Origin: Herbaspirillum aquaticum
Lineage (GTDB): Bacteria; Pseudomonadota; Gammaproteobacteria; Burkholderiales; Burkholderiaceae_D
Reading direction: 5' to 3'
DNA length: 64,000 bases
Assembly: GCF_002213425.1 (NCBI RefSeq)
Contig: NZ_NJGV01000002.1
Span: forward strand, 62,001-126,000
Part shown: one piece after another, positions 28,959 to 38,134 of the stretch
Layout of the letters: each line of letters begins with the position of its first letter
How positions within the stretch are numbered: position 1 is the first letter of the stretch
Position numbers and translations under genes: made by a program
Notes under the pieces: generated by a model
What the model saw: only the letters and a program-made list of their open reading frames with translations
The model's database searches: none
Told to the model about the DNA's origin: nothing

Positions 28959-30137
28959 ATGAAATGTTTATGGATCGCGCGCGAGATTCCTTTCCCGGCC
29001 AACAGTGGGGACAGGATCTATACGGCACAACTTGCGCAGTCATTCGCACAAGCAAATGGCGCGCTGAGCTTCGTCGGCATTGCTGACGAACAGACTGGGC
29101 CAGCGCCCCAAGGGGGGGCGGTGCAGTGGACCACTGTCTCCGGCGGTCGCTACAGTACCGCGCGCGCATTACTGTCCACACTGCCACTGGTGGCCGCTAA
29201 GCATGCAACCAGCCGTTATCGCGGTGAACTTGAGAGCTTGTATGCGCAGGAGTGGGATGCAGTCATATTCGACCATTACGCCTCGGGTTGGGCGCTGCGC
29301 GATTTCATGCGTATTTTGCGGCGGGCAGGCCGGCGTCCGCGTTTGGCCTATATCGCTCATAACCATGAAGAGAAGGTGCTGCGGGCCGTGGCCGCTGAAT
29401 CTGATGTTGGCTTCGTGAAACGTGCTGGCTTTTGGCAGAACTACTTCAAGGTCAAGGCGATGGAGCGCTATATGGTCGACACGGTCGACGTGGTCACGGC
29501 TATTACGGCCGAGGATGCTGCCGGTTTTTCCGCCCAAAGTCCGGGTGTGAAGACCCTGGTACTGACGCCTGGCTACAACGGTAAGGTTAAGGAACATCGT
29601 CGCATCGATGCCAGCGGGCCGCGCCATGTGATCATGGTGGGGTCCTTTCACTGGGCAGCAAAGCAGGAAAATCTGCGTCAGTTCCTCAAGATCGCAGACT
29701 CAATCTTCGCAGCTGCTGGCGTCACTTTTGATGTTGTGGGCGATATGCCCGCCAGTTTCCGCAAGGATATTGAACAGGGACTCAAGGCCACCGTGCTGCA
29801 CGGTTTTGTGGATGACCCAACCGCGATCTATGAGCGGGCCCGCATCGCACTCGTACCAGAGGCTATTGGTGGTGGCTTCAAATTGAAGTTTCTGGACTAT
29901 ATTTTCCGCCGCCTTCCGGTGGCAACCCTTATTGATGCGGTGGCTGGCTTGCAGGCGGAGTTGCGCGAGCAAATGATTCAAACCCCGGACCATGCGTCCC
30001 TGGCCAGCGCGGTGGTAGCCGCCATTGACGACGTCGAAAGCTTGAATCGCATGCAGGACAATGCGTTCAACCAGGCGCGAAGCTTGTTCCGCTGGAGTGA
30101 CCGCGGTCAGGCACTGCTGGCCGCTCTCTCGCGTTGA
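28959..30137 (+). CDS. glycosyltransferase, GT-B fold (GT4-like)
   Basis: 392 residues. N-terminal acceptor domain WIAREIPFPANSGDRIYTAQ, mid-part AYIAHNHEEKVL, C-terminal donor domain with HGFVDDPTAIYERA and the GT4-type PEAIGGGFKLKFLDYI. It likely adds one sugar of the repeat unit on the cytoplasmic face. AGGCAGG-like site before the ATG. Acyltransferase genes follow directly. Confidence 0.88.
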   Translation: MKCLWIAREIPFPANSGDRIYTAQLAQSFAQANGALSFVGIADEQTGPAPQGGAVQWTTVSGGRYSTARALLSTLPLVAAKHATSRYRGELESLYAQEWDAVIFDHYASGWALRDFMRILRRAGRRPRLAYIAHNHEEKVLRAVAAESDVGFVKRAGFWQNYFKVKAMERYMVDTVDVVTAITAEDAAGFSAQSPGVKTLVLTPGYNGKVKEHRRIDASGPRHVIMVGSFHWAAKQENLRQFLKIADSIFAAAGVTFDVVGDMPASFRKDIEQGLKATVLHGFVDDPTAIYERARIALVPEAIGGGFKLKFLDYIFRRLPVATLIDAVAGLQAELREQMIQTPDHASLASAVVAAIDDVESLNRMQDNAFNQARSLFRWSDRGQALLAALSR

Positions 30138-30147
30138 GCTGAAGACT

Positions 30148-32079
30148 ATGAACAATATCCACCAGACATACAGGGCAGACGTCGATGGTTTGCGGGCCGT
30201 GGCTATCTTGCCAGTGGTCATGTTCCACATCGGCTTTCCCGGGTTCTTTGGCGGTTTCGTTGGCGTGGATGTGTTTTTTGTTATCTCAGGCTACTTGATC
30301 ACCAGAATCATCGTGCGTGAGATGCGGGAAGGCAGCTTCTCGATCGCTGATTTCTACCGTCGTCGCGTGCTACGGATCTTTCCCGCTCTGTTCGCGATGC
30401 TGGCCGCGGTCTCGGTGCTTGCGCCGATGGTCATGCTGCCGGGTGAATTGCTTCGCTATGGCAAGTCGGTGGTGTCGACCACGCTGTTCTATTCCAACAT
30501 GCTTTTCTATTCGGAAAGCGGTTACTTCGCACCCGATTCCCATACCAAGGCCTTGCTCCATACGTGGTCACTGGCGGTGGAAGAGCAATTCTATCTGTTC
30601 TGGCCGCTGATCTTGCTTGTGCTCCGGGCCCGTAGCCAGGCGGCGATCCGCTGGGGAGCATTCACGATTGCGTTGGTGTCGTTCGTTTTTTCTGCATGGC
30701 TTATCGAGCACGACGCTGCTGCGACCTTTTACCTCATCCCGACCCGGGCATGGGAATTGTTGGCCGGTGCCTTGGTGGCAATTTTTCCGAACCTTCCAGC
30801 GCAAAGGCGCTGGCTGCGTGAATTTCTGTCGGGTGCCGGTCTACTTGCCATTCTGGTGGCAATCAAGTTCTATAACGAAGGCGTGCCGTTTCCGGGCGTG
30901 GCGGCGCTATTGCCGGTGCTAGGTGCGGTCGCCATCATTCTGGCCGGTGGAAACGGTGGTTCACTGGTCGGCCGTCTGCTGTCGTGGCAGCCTATGGTAT
31001 TTGTCGGCAAGATTTCGTTCTCGCTTTATCTCTGGCATTGGCCGGTGATCGTCTTCACTCAGATTGGTCTTCTACGCGAGCAAACTTGGCCGGTTAAATT
31101 CGCTGAGTTGCTTGCTTCGATGCTGATGGGATGGTTGTCCTGGAGGTATGTTGAACGTCCGTTCCGTCATGTCAGTCCCCTTCTGCCTAATCGAGTCGTC
31201 CTCGGGCGGGCCGGTTTGGCTATCGCGGCGGCGCTGTGCGTTGGTTTGGCGTATGTGCTGCCTCAAGGCTGGCCCCAACGGTTCAACGATCAGCAACTTG
31301 CTTTTGCCAAATATGAAACCTACAACGGCGACCAGCAGTACCGTGGTGGAAGTTGCTTCGTGGTCGGCGAGAACGAGCAGTTTGATGCTGAGCATTGCCT
31401 ACAACGCAAGGAAGGCGAGCGTAACCTTCTGTTGATTGGCGACAGTCATGCAGCCCACCTTTGGCCTGGACTGCATGCGAGAGCGAACGGCATCAACGTG
31501 TTACAAGCCACCCATACCGGCTGCCGACCTGCACTGACTGATTTTGACCATCCCAAGAACCTGTGCGAACAGTTCGTGACCGATGTTCTCAAGCAGTGGC
31601 TTCCCAGCCATCCGGTCGACGTAGTGGTGTTGGCTGGACGCTGGACCCACTCGGACCTCAAGGGCTTGCCCTTAACAATTTCAGCAGCCCTCAAGGGGGC
31701 CAAGCGGGTCGTGGTAGTAGGGCCGATCCCTCAATACGTCTCTGCCTTGCCGCGTTTTCTGGTACGTGCATCGGCGCCGTCTCAAGAGCTTGCGGCTGCT
31801 GGGTTGACGTCTGGTCCGTTTGCGCTCGACCCGCAGATGCGGCAGGTTGCTACCGCTGCCGGAGCTCAATACTTTTCGTTGATCAACGCGCTTTGTGTCG
31901 ATCATAGCTGCAAGGTAATCGTAGATGGCGGGGTTCCAATTCAATTCGATTATGGTCATCTCACCGTTGAGGGTTCAAGTTACGTGGTCGGTCTCATGAT
32001 GCCGTTGATTGCGGGGACTGTTGCAGCAGTTGAACCTGCTTCAGTGACTCGTGGTGTGATCGGATCTCGCCAACCATGA
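30148..32079 (+). CDS. acyltransferase 3 with C-terminal SGNH domain (OafA-like)
   Basis: 643 residues. An N-terminal acyltransferase 3 domain (about 10-365) has YRADVDGLRAVAIL, VFFVISGYLI and the LHTWSLAVEEQFY region. A periplasmic SGNH domain follows, with block I LLIGDSHAAHLW and Asp-His pair DYGHLT near the C-terminus. This architecture O-acetylates surface polysaccharides. Start at 30148 gives the canonical N-terminus, 10 bases after the glycosyltransferase stop. Confidence 0.93.
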   Translation: MNNIHQTYRADVDGLRAVAILPVVMFHIGFPGFFGGFVGVDVFFVISGYLITRIIVREMREGSFSIADFYRRRVLRIFPALFAMLAAVSVLAPMVMLPGELLRYGKSVVSTTLFYSNMLFYSESGYFAPDSHTKALLHTWSLAVEEQFYLFWPLILLVLRARSQAAIRWGAFTIALVSFVFSAWLIEHDAAATFYLIPTRAWELLAGALVAIFPNLPAQRRWLREFLSGAGLLAILVAIKFYNEGVPFPGVAALLPVLGAVAIILAGGNGGSLVGRLLSWQPMVFVGKISFSLYLWHWPVIVFTQIGLLREQTWPVKFAELLASMLMGWLSWRYVERPFRHVSPLLPNRVVLGRAGLAIAAALCVGLAYVLPQGWPQRFNDQQLAFAKYETYNGDQQYRGGSCFVVGENEQFDAEHCLQRKEGERNLLLIGDSHAAHLWPGLHARANGINVLQATHTGCRPALTDFDHPKNLCEQFVTDVLKQWLPSHPVDVVVLAGRWTHSDLKGLPLTISAALKGAKRVVVVGPIPQYVSALPRFLVRASAPSQELAAAGLTSGPFALDPQMRQVATAAGAQYFSLINALCVDHSCKVIVDGGVPIQFDYGHLTVEGSSYVVGLMMPLIAGTVAAVEPASVTRGVIGSRQP

Positions 32080-32131
32080 GCCACCAATGTGGCGAGCCTG
32101 AAATCCAATTCAACTTTATCTTTATTCAGAC

Positions 32132-32794
32132 ATGAGTTCTTATCGCATCAAACGCATGATGGCCTTGTCGATTTCGTTGTTGCCGACTTCGCGACTGCGG
32201 ATGCTGTTTTATTCGGCCCTGATGGGCTATCGCTTTGGCGCGCGCAATCGTCTCGGCTGGCAAGTGCAGATCGCCGTAGAGTCGTTTGTTGCCGGTGATG
32301 ATGTGACGATTCGCCGAGGTAACCGTTTTATTGGCCCGATCAGCGTGAATCTTGGTGATCGTACTTTGCTGGGTATTAACAATCTAATTGAATGCGGAGA
32401 AGCGGCTGCACATCCGAAGTCTGCGCACATGGGCTATGCGCGCAGCTTTAAGACCGGCATCAACAGCCTCATTCATGAAGATCATCGTTTTGATGTCTAT
32501 GGTGCAATCAGCATCGGTGATGGTACTTGGGTGGCCGGGTTTGCCTCACAATTTCTGACCCACGGGGCGAGTACTATGAATCGTGACATCAGTATTGGTA
32601 GCCAGTGTTACCTCGGTTCTGCGGTGCGGTTTTCACCAGGTGCCGGCGTTGCAGACCGCGTAGTGGTGGGAATGGGTGCAGTGGTGACCAAGCACATTGA
32701 GCAACCCGACGTGGTCGTGGGTGGTGTGCCGGCTAAAGTAATTTCCGAGCGAACTGCCGACGATAAATTCGTATTTGAAAAAAACTGGACCTGA
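32132..32794 (+). CDS. hexapeptide-repeat (LbH) acyltransferase
   Basis: 220 residues. Imperfect hexapeptide repeats span about 60-200 (VTIRRGNRFIGPISVNLGDR, ISIGDGTWVAGFASQFL, DRVVVGMGAVVTKHI). Trimeric CysE/LacA/NodL-type acyltransferase; sugar O- or N-acetylation is likely. It sits between two SGNH acyltransferases and adds a third acylation route that would work in the cytoplasm. Confidence 0.85.
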   Translation: MSSYRIKRMMALSISLLPTSRLRMLFYSALMGYRFGARNRLGWQVQIAVESFVAGDDVTIRRGNRFIGPISVNLGDRTLLGINNLIECGEAAAHPKSAHMGYARSFKTGINSLIHEDHRFDVYGAISIGDGTWVAGFASQFLTHGASTMNRDISIGSQCYLGSAVRFSPGAGVADRVVVGMGAVVTKHIEQPDVVVGGVPAKVISERTADDKFVFEKNWT

Positions 32795-32841
32795 GTGCTC
32801 AGGCACCTGGTCCTCTTGTTTCTGCCATAGAGAGGCGCACT

Positions 32842-34821
32842 GTGAAGTTCCTTGGGTACCGTCCCGATATAGATGGCTTGCGCGCCGTCGCTGTCCTATC
32901 TGTCATTCTCTACCACGCCGGTGTCGGTGTGCTCAGTGGCGGTTTTGTGGGCGTGGACATCTTTTTCGTGATCTCGGGATATCTCATCTCGACCATCATC
33001 TTCCAGGATCTGGAGGCTGGGAGGTTTTCCCTGGGGCGCTTTTACGAACGTCGTATCCGCCGCATTCAACCAGCTTTAATCGCGATGGTGCTGGTGACTC
33101 TGCTCGTCTGCGCCATCGTCTTCGTTCCCTTGGACTTCAAGCTGTTGGCGCAGAGCGTTGGTGCTACTGTCCTCTTCTCCTCGAATGTTTATTTCTATCT
33201 CAAGAGTGGCTACTTTGATCCGCTCGCAGAAACCAAGCCGCTGTTGCATACATGGTCTCTGGCGGTGGAAGACCTTTTCTTTCCGTTGCTGCTAATGCTG
33301 CTGTGGCGGCATGCACGTCGACATGTTGCTACTGTCTTGATCGCTCTGACGGTAGTGTCGTTTGCTTTTTCCATATGGCAGGCACGCGTGGCTTCAGACG
33401 CCGCTTTCTATTTGCCGTTTGATCGAGTCTGGGAGTTGCTCATCGGCGCGTTGTTGGCTATGGGCATAGTACCGCCGGCGCGTTCTGCTGCGTTGCGTAA
33501 GGCGCTGGGGATATTAGGACTGGTACTGATGGCTGTGGCAATCTTCCTGTTTGCTCCACACGACATCTTTCCTGGAGAGCGTGCCCTTGTGCCGTGCATG
33601 GGGGCTGCCTTGCTAATTTATGCAGGGCAGGGCGGTCCTGTGGGGGCCAATGCCTTGCTGGCCGCTCGCCCGATGATGTTCATCGGCAAGATTTCCTACT
33701 CTATGTATTTGTGGCATTGGCCGTTGATCGTTGTGTTGCAATACGTCCTGTTCCGCAAGCTCAATGGCTTGGAAATACTGGCGTACCTGGTTGTAGTTCA
33801 TATGCTTGCCTGGGCGAGCTGGAAATGGGTTGAGCAGCCATGGCGTGACGCTAATCGCCTGGTGCTTTCCCGCCGACAGGTGTTCGGATATACCTTTGGT
33901 GTGACTGCCGTTGGCGTTGCTCTGGCCGTGTCAGTTCATGCGACAGGTGGTATGCCTGGACGATTTGCACCCGACGTGCGCCATTACGCAGCTGCCGCTC
34001 TTGACACCAATCCTCTGCGCCCTGCGTGCGACAGCCCGTCTCGCAAGCGGCTCGATGCTGGCGATGTATGTACGATAGGTACGTCCAGCAAGCCAGCTTC
34101 ATTTGCCTTCATTGGTGACAGCTTCGGGGATGCGCTGGTCCCCGGCATCACTCAGGCTGCCCATGATGCCGGAAAGAGCGGGATCGTCCTTACGCATAGC
34201 GGATGCTTTCCGTTGCTGGGCGTAGTTCAGACTGATAATCCTTCCTGCGTCGGGATCATGGAAGCCAACCTGAACTTGCTCAACAAACATCCTGAGATCA
34301 GCGATGTGGTGCTTGTTGCCCGCTGGACTTCGGCCCTGCTGGGCAGCCGATACGGCCAGTTCGAACAGAGCGGCTGGTTCATTAAGGACAGTCAGACCAA
34401 GCAAGTCAGTTATCAGGAAAACCGCTATGTGTTCGAACGCGGCATGTTGCGTACGCTGGAAGCTCTAAAAGGACGCAACGTGGTTGTGTTGGCCTATCTG
34501 CCTGAGCAGCGCTTCGACATTCCTCGCGCGTTGACGCTGTCGCAGCTGTTCGGCTGGCCACGCGAGGTAGCATTGCCAGTATTCGAGCATCAGCGCCGCC
34601 AAGCTGAGTTGCGTGCCGCTTTCGCGCGTATCGAACAAGCTTCCCCTGTGATGCTTCGGGTACTCGACGTCGGTGCATCAATGTGCGACGGCAAAGACTG
34701 TGCAGTACTTCGCAATGGGGTAGTGCTTTATGCTGATGACAACCATCTGTCGCGTTCTGGTGCGATAGCGCTGTCCGACGTCTGGCGCAAGGCTCTGGTG
34801 CAAAACGAGGGTAGCAAATGA
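32842..34821 (+). CDS. acyltransferase 3 with C-terminal SGNH domain (second copy)
   Basis: 659 residues, same layout as the protein at 30148: RPDIDGLRAVAVLSVILYHA, FFVISGYLIS, LHTWSLAVEDLFFPL. The SGNH domain has FIGDSFGDALVPGI and DDNHLSRSGA. In block I the residue after Ser is Phe, not His. Sequence is clearly diverged from the first copy, so it probably differs in site or acyl group. Its stop overlaps the next start (ATGA, 34818). Confidence 0.92.
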   Translation: MKFLGYRPDIDGLRAVAVLSVILYHAGVGVLSGGFVGVDIFFVISGYLISTIIFQDLEAGRFSLGRFYERRIRRIQPALIAMVLVTLLVCAIVFVPLDFKLLAQSVGATVLFSSNVYFYLKSGYFDPLAETKPLLHTWSLAVEDLFFPLLLMLLWRHARRHVATVLIALTVVSFAFSIWQARVASDAAFYLPFDRVWELLIGALLAMGIVPPARSAALRKALGILGLVLMAVAIFLFAPHDIFPGERALVPCMGAALLIYAGQGGPVGANALLAARPMMFIGKISYSMYLWHWPLIVVLQYVLFRKLNGLEILAYLVVVHMLAWASWKWVEQPWRDANRLVLSRRQVFGYTFGVTAVGVALAVSVHATGGMPGRFAPDVRHYAAAALDTNPLRPACDSPSRKRLDAGDVCTIGTSSKPASFAFIGDSFGDALVPGITQAAHDAGKSGIVLTHSGCFPLLGVVQTDNPSCVGIMEANLNLLNKHPEISDVVLVARWTSALLGSRYGQFEQSGWFIKDSQTKQVSYQENRYVFERGMLRTLEALKGRNVVVLAYLPEQRFDIPRALTLSQLFGWPREVALPVFEHQRRQAELRAAFARIEQASPVMLRVLDVGASMCDGKDCAVLRNGVVLYADDNHLSRSGAIALSDVWRKALVQNEGSK

Positions 34822-35975
34822 GCCCGGATCTGAAAAAAGCAAGCGAGGCACCTGCCCATCCGCCGGTTCGACGCATACATGAGCTCGATGGTCTGCGCGG
34901 GATGCTCGCGTTGTTCGTGGTTTGCTATCACATGTATGGGCCGCTGGCAATTTTGCGGACTACCTTCGCCGAGAAGTTTCCTCTGTTATTACAAGGCTGG
35001 TATCCGGTAGACGTTTTTTTTCTCATGAGCGGCTTCGTCATGATGCACGTCTACCAGCGAGCCTTCTCCGGGACATTGCACTGGGCCGCATTCTGGCAAT
35101 TTATGCGAGCCCGCGTGGCCAGGCTCTATCCTGTTCACGTGGCAGCAATGTTCTTGATGCTTCTGTGCATGCTTCCCGCAATCTACAAATCTCCGGATCT
35201 GTATCAGTGGGGTGGTCGCTATAGTTTAGGGGCCTTTGCCGGATCGCTGGCCATGCTGCATGGTCCTTGGATCGACTACCGATCGTGGAACTATCCTGCG
35301 TGGTCGATAAGCGCGGAGTGGCATGCTTATTTGCTGTTTCCGCTTTTGGTGCCCTTGGCCTTACGTTGTCGCGGAGTGGTGGCGGGGCTGATGCTGGTCG
35401 CGTCTGCGGTGGTACCCTTTACTCTTTATTTGCAGCAGTTGTCGCCCGATCCTTTTCCCACCAATGGCTGGCCGGTGCTAATGCGAGTGTTTCCGTTGTT
35501 CTTCGGGGGTATGCTGCTGTATCGCGTTGCCCCGGTAAGGTGGTTCTCCTCCGGGACGGCTGCGTTGCTGTTCGTCGGCGGCACTTTGGTTGTCCTGTTT
35601 TTTGACAAGTTTTCGGCGCTGGCAGTGTTGCTGGCTCCGCCAATGATCATGGCTGCGCTCTCAGAAAATTGGTTCCAGTCACTGCTACGTCGACCAACAT
35701 TGCTCTTCCTGGGCAAGATTTCCTACAGTTTGTACATGACCCACGCACTGGTCGAAACATTCTTCGTCACGCTTTTACAGCGCGTGGGCTTGCGCTTCTT
35801 TAACTATGACCTGGGCGCTCATCTGGGGCCGTCATTTTTAGTCTGGAGTGCCGGAATTGGCGTTGCGCTGGTTCTCGGCTACTGCACTTGGCGCTGGGTC
35901 GAAGAGCCCGCACGGCACTGGGTCATGCGCGTGACCACGCGCTCCCGAGGCGTTGTGCCTGTCCGCTCGAGCTAA
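34818..35975 (+). CDS. acyltransferase 3 (no SGNH domain), first of two
   Basis: 385 residues, about ten membrane helices. Family markers: HELDGLRGMLALFVVCYHMY, VDVFFLMSGFVMMHVYQR and WSISAEWHAYLLFPLL. Start overlaps the previous gene by four bases, so translation is coupled. Stand-alone acyltransferase 3 proteins transfer acyl groups to sugars at the membrane. Confidence 0.9.
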   Translation: MSPDLKKASEAPAHPPVRRIHELDGLRGMLALFVVCYHMYGPLAILRTTFAEKFPLLLQGWYPVDVFFLMSGFVMMHVYQRAFSGTLHWAAFWQFMRARVARLYPVHVAAMFLMLLCMLPAIYKSPDLYQWGGRYSLGAFAGSLAMLHGPWIDYRSWNYPAWSISAEWHAYLLFPLLVPLALRCRGVVAGLMLVASAVVPFTLYLQQLSPDPFPTNGWPVLMRVFPLFFGGMLLYRVAPVRWFSSGTAALLFVGGTLVVLFFDKFSALAVLLAPPMIMAALSENWFQSLLRRPTLLFLGKISYSLYMTHALVETFFVTLLQRVGLRFFNYDLGAHLGPSFLVWSAGIGVALVLGYCTWRWVEEPARHWVMRVTTRSRGVVPVRSS

Positions 35976-36004
35976 CAGCAAGAACTATCGAAACAAATCG
36001 GCAA

Positions 36005-37090
36005 ATGAAAAATACATTACCCAACCTCCAAATCCTGCGCTTCTTGGCGGCGGCGATGGTCTTGCTCAGCCATGTGCAGCATCAGGCCGCAGGGATGAAC
36101 TTCGGTGCTGCGACCTATACTCCCTGGACTGGTATCTATCTGGCAGGTGGTGTAGACATTTTTTTTGTGATTAGTGGCTTCATCATGCACGCCATCTCCA
36201 GCGGTGATTTCGGCCATGAGGGAGCATCTAGACGCTTCCTCATCCGTCGGCTGGTCCGCATCGTGCCACCGTATTGGTTATTTACACTGGCAATGATCGC
36301 CGCAGCGGTATTTTTCTCGGGCCATATTCGCCACTCTGCACTGTCTCTCTGGCATATCGTTACATCTTTCCTGTTTATTCCCTACCCGAACGCGTATGGT
36401 CAGCCCTATCCGATGCTGATGCTGGGCTGGACGCTCAACTACGAGTTTTTCTTTTATGTCGTTTTCGGCGCGGCCCTTGTGCTGCCTCGTGCAAAGGGAT
36501 TGGGCTTTGTGTTTCTCACAATTGGTTCTTTGTCTGTATTGGGCATATTCGATACCTTCAAGAGCCTGCCGATGTCGTTCTGGAGCAACCCCATCATGCT
36601 GGAATTCCTTTTGGGGATCTTGCTTTCGATAGCCCATGAGAAGGGCGCCCGTGTGGGTGGCGTCACGGCTGCATTGCTGATAACAGGCGGATTCTTGGCG
36701 ATGTTTGTTCTTATGGACCTGGGTATTGCTGCACACTTCTGGGCCGCCAGGGTACTGTGGATGGGCTTGCCCGCGCTTGCGATCTGTGCCGGTGCGGTGC
36801 TCTTGGTGCAACCGGTGCGATATGCCGGATTTAAGCAAGCTCTGGTATTCCTGGGAGACGCATCATACGCCCTGTACTTGTCCCATCCGTTCGCCTTGAA
36901 TCTGGTGGCATTGTTATGGTCCAAAGCTGGCCTTCAGCAACCGTATCTGTACGTCGCTTTAAGTTGCGCGGTTTCGTTGGCTTTAGGCGCTGTTGTGCAC
37001 GTTCTCGTCGAGAAACCCGTGACACGATATTTCAGTTCCCGTTTAAGCCCAAAGCGGGTGCCCGGCAATGCTGCTCAGGAAGTCTGCTGA
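36005..37090 (+). CDS. acyltransferase 3 (no SGNH domain), second of two
   Basis: 361 residues, about ten membrane helices. Family markers: NLQILRFLAAAMVLLSHVQ, VDIFFVISGFIMHAI, GWTLNYEFFFYVVFG. This is the ExoZ-like subgroup pattern (LQ.LRFLAA). ATG at 36005 fits the canonical N-terminus. Fifth consecutive acyltransferase gene. Confidence 0.9.
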   Translation: MKNTLPNLQILRFLAAAMVLLSHVQHQAAGMNFGAATYTPWTGIYLAGGVDIFFVISGFIMHAISSGDFGHEGASRRFLIRRLVRIVPPYWLFTLAMIAAAVFFSGHIRHSALSLWHIVTSFLFIPYPNAYGQPYPMLMLGWTLNYEFFFYVVFGAALVLPRAKGLGFVFLTIGSLSVLGIFDTFKSLPMSFWSNPIMLEFLLGILLSIAHEKGARVGGVTAALLITGGFLAMFVLMDLGIAAHFWAARVLWMGLPALAICAGAVLLVQPVRYAGFKQALVFLGDASYALYLSHPFALNLVALLWSKAGLQQPYLYVALSCAVSLALGAVVHVLVEKPVTRYFSSRLSPKRVPGNAAQEVC

Positions 37091-37120
37091 GATCGTTGCG
37101 TGTTTGAAAAAGAGGTTTTT

Positions 37121-38134
37121 ATGAAAACGAAGATAGCAAGAGTTCGTGTACGCAGCCTTCTTGGTGCCTCGTTGTCAGCTGCCGTGCTGCTGACAAGCAA
37201 GCAAGGGTTGGCTCAAGAGAGTATCAACCTGCCTCAGCCGAACCAAGCGGTGGCTTTGGGTTGCGTCGCTGTAACTGCTGGTGACTATCCCCAAGTGCAA
37301 CTGCGTCGAAATTTCGTTGACGCATTTGACAAGCTGGATCTGAAGTCCAATCGATGGACCCCGCACTATGACGCCGGATACGATGACACCGCAAAACGTT
37401 GGCTGGGTTACGACTGGGTGGTCAAGCGTACGTTGCCGGGTGCACAGGAGCAGCAGATTTACGTCGATCCTGATTATCGTGGTTCGACTAGCGCTCCATT
37501 GAATCTCAACCCCTTCACTACCAGCAATGGCATCCTGACCATTACGGCGGACCGAATCCCGCCGGAGCTAAAGGCCGCGCTTCCGGGTTTTCAATTCATG
37601 TCAGGATTGCTGACTACCCGCAAGTCCTTCCTTCAGAAATATGGGTATTTTGAAATTCGCGCCAAAGTACCTGCGGGACGAAATTTGTTGCCAGCGTTCT
37701 GGTTGTTGCCGTTCGATAAGAGCTGGCCACCAGAGTTGGATGTCTTCGAGGCCCCTGGGCATGAACCTGACAAAATTGTCACCACCGTACACTGGAAAGA
37801 GCCTTCGGGACAGCAGAAAGCCTCAGGTTGTCGTACGGTCGTCCCAGGTTTCGACAAACAGTTTCACCGGTACGGCGCCTTGTGGACGCCCGAGCGGGTT
37901 GTGTATTACCTTGATCGACGGCCGATTGCTCAGATAGCCACCCCACCCGGATTCGACAAGCCAATGTACATGATCGTCAACCTCGCAGTGGGCGGAACTT
38001 GGGTGGGCCGCGCTACTGACGAGAACCCAATGCCCGTGAAGTTTGAGGTTGACGAAATCTCGGCGTACACGTTGGGTGAGCCGGATCAGTGCAACGTGGC
38101 TGCCAATGGGGTAAAGACATGTCAGGGAAATTGA
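37121..38134 (+). CDS. secreted glycoside hydrolase family 16 protein
   Basis: 337 residues with a signal peptide to about QGLAQ. The GH16 catalytic motif ELDVFE (Glu205, Asp207, Glu210) is intact, after GYFEIRAKVPAGRNLLPAFW and before TTVHW. The family cleaves or transglycosylates beta-glucans and galactans. Inside an EPS locus it likely trims or remodels the polymer, as ExoK does for succinoglycan. Its 3' end overlaps the next gene by 16 bases. Confidence 0.9.
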   Translation: MKTKIARVRVRSLLGASLSAAVLLTSKQGLAQESINLPQPNQAVALGCVAVTAGDYPQVQLRRNFVDAFDKLDLKSNRWTPHYDAGYDDTAKRWLGYDWVVKRTLPGAQEQQIYVDPDYRGSTSAPLNLNPFTTSNGILTITADRIPPELKAALPGFQFMSGLLTTRKSFLQKYGYFEIRAKVPAGRNLLPAFWLLPFDKSWPPELDVFEAPGHEPDKIVTTVHWKEPSGQQKASGCRTVVPGFDKQFHRYGALWTPERVVYYLDRRPIAQIATPPGFDKPMYMIVNLAVGGTWVGRATDENPMPVKFEVDEISAYTLGEPDQCNVAANGVKTCQGN

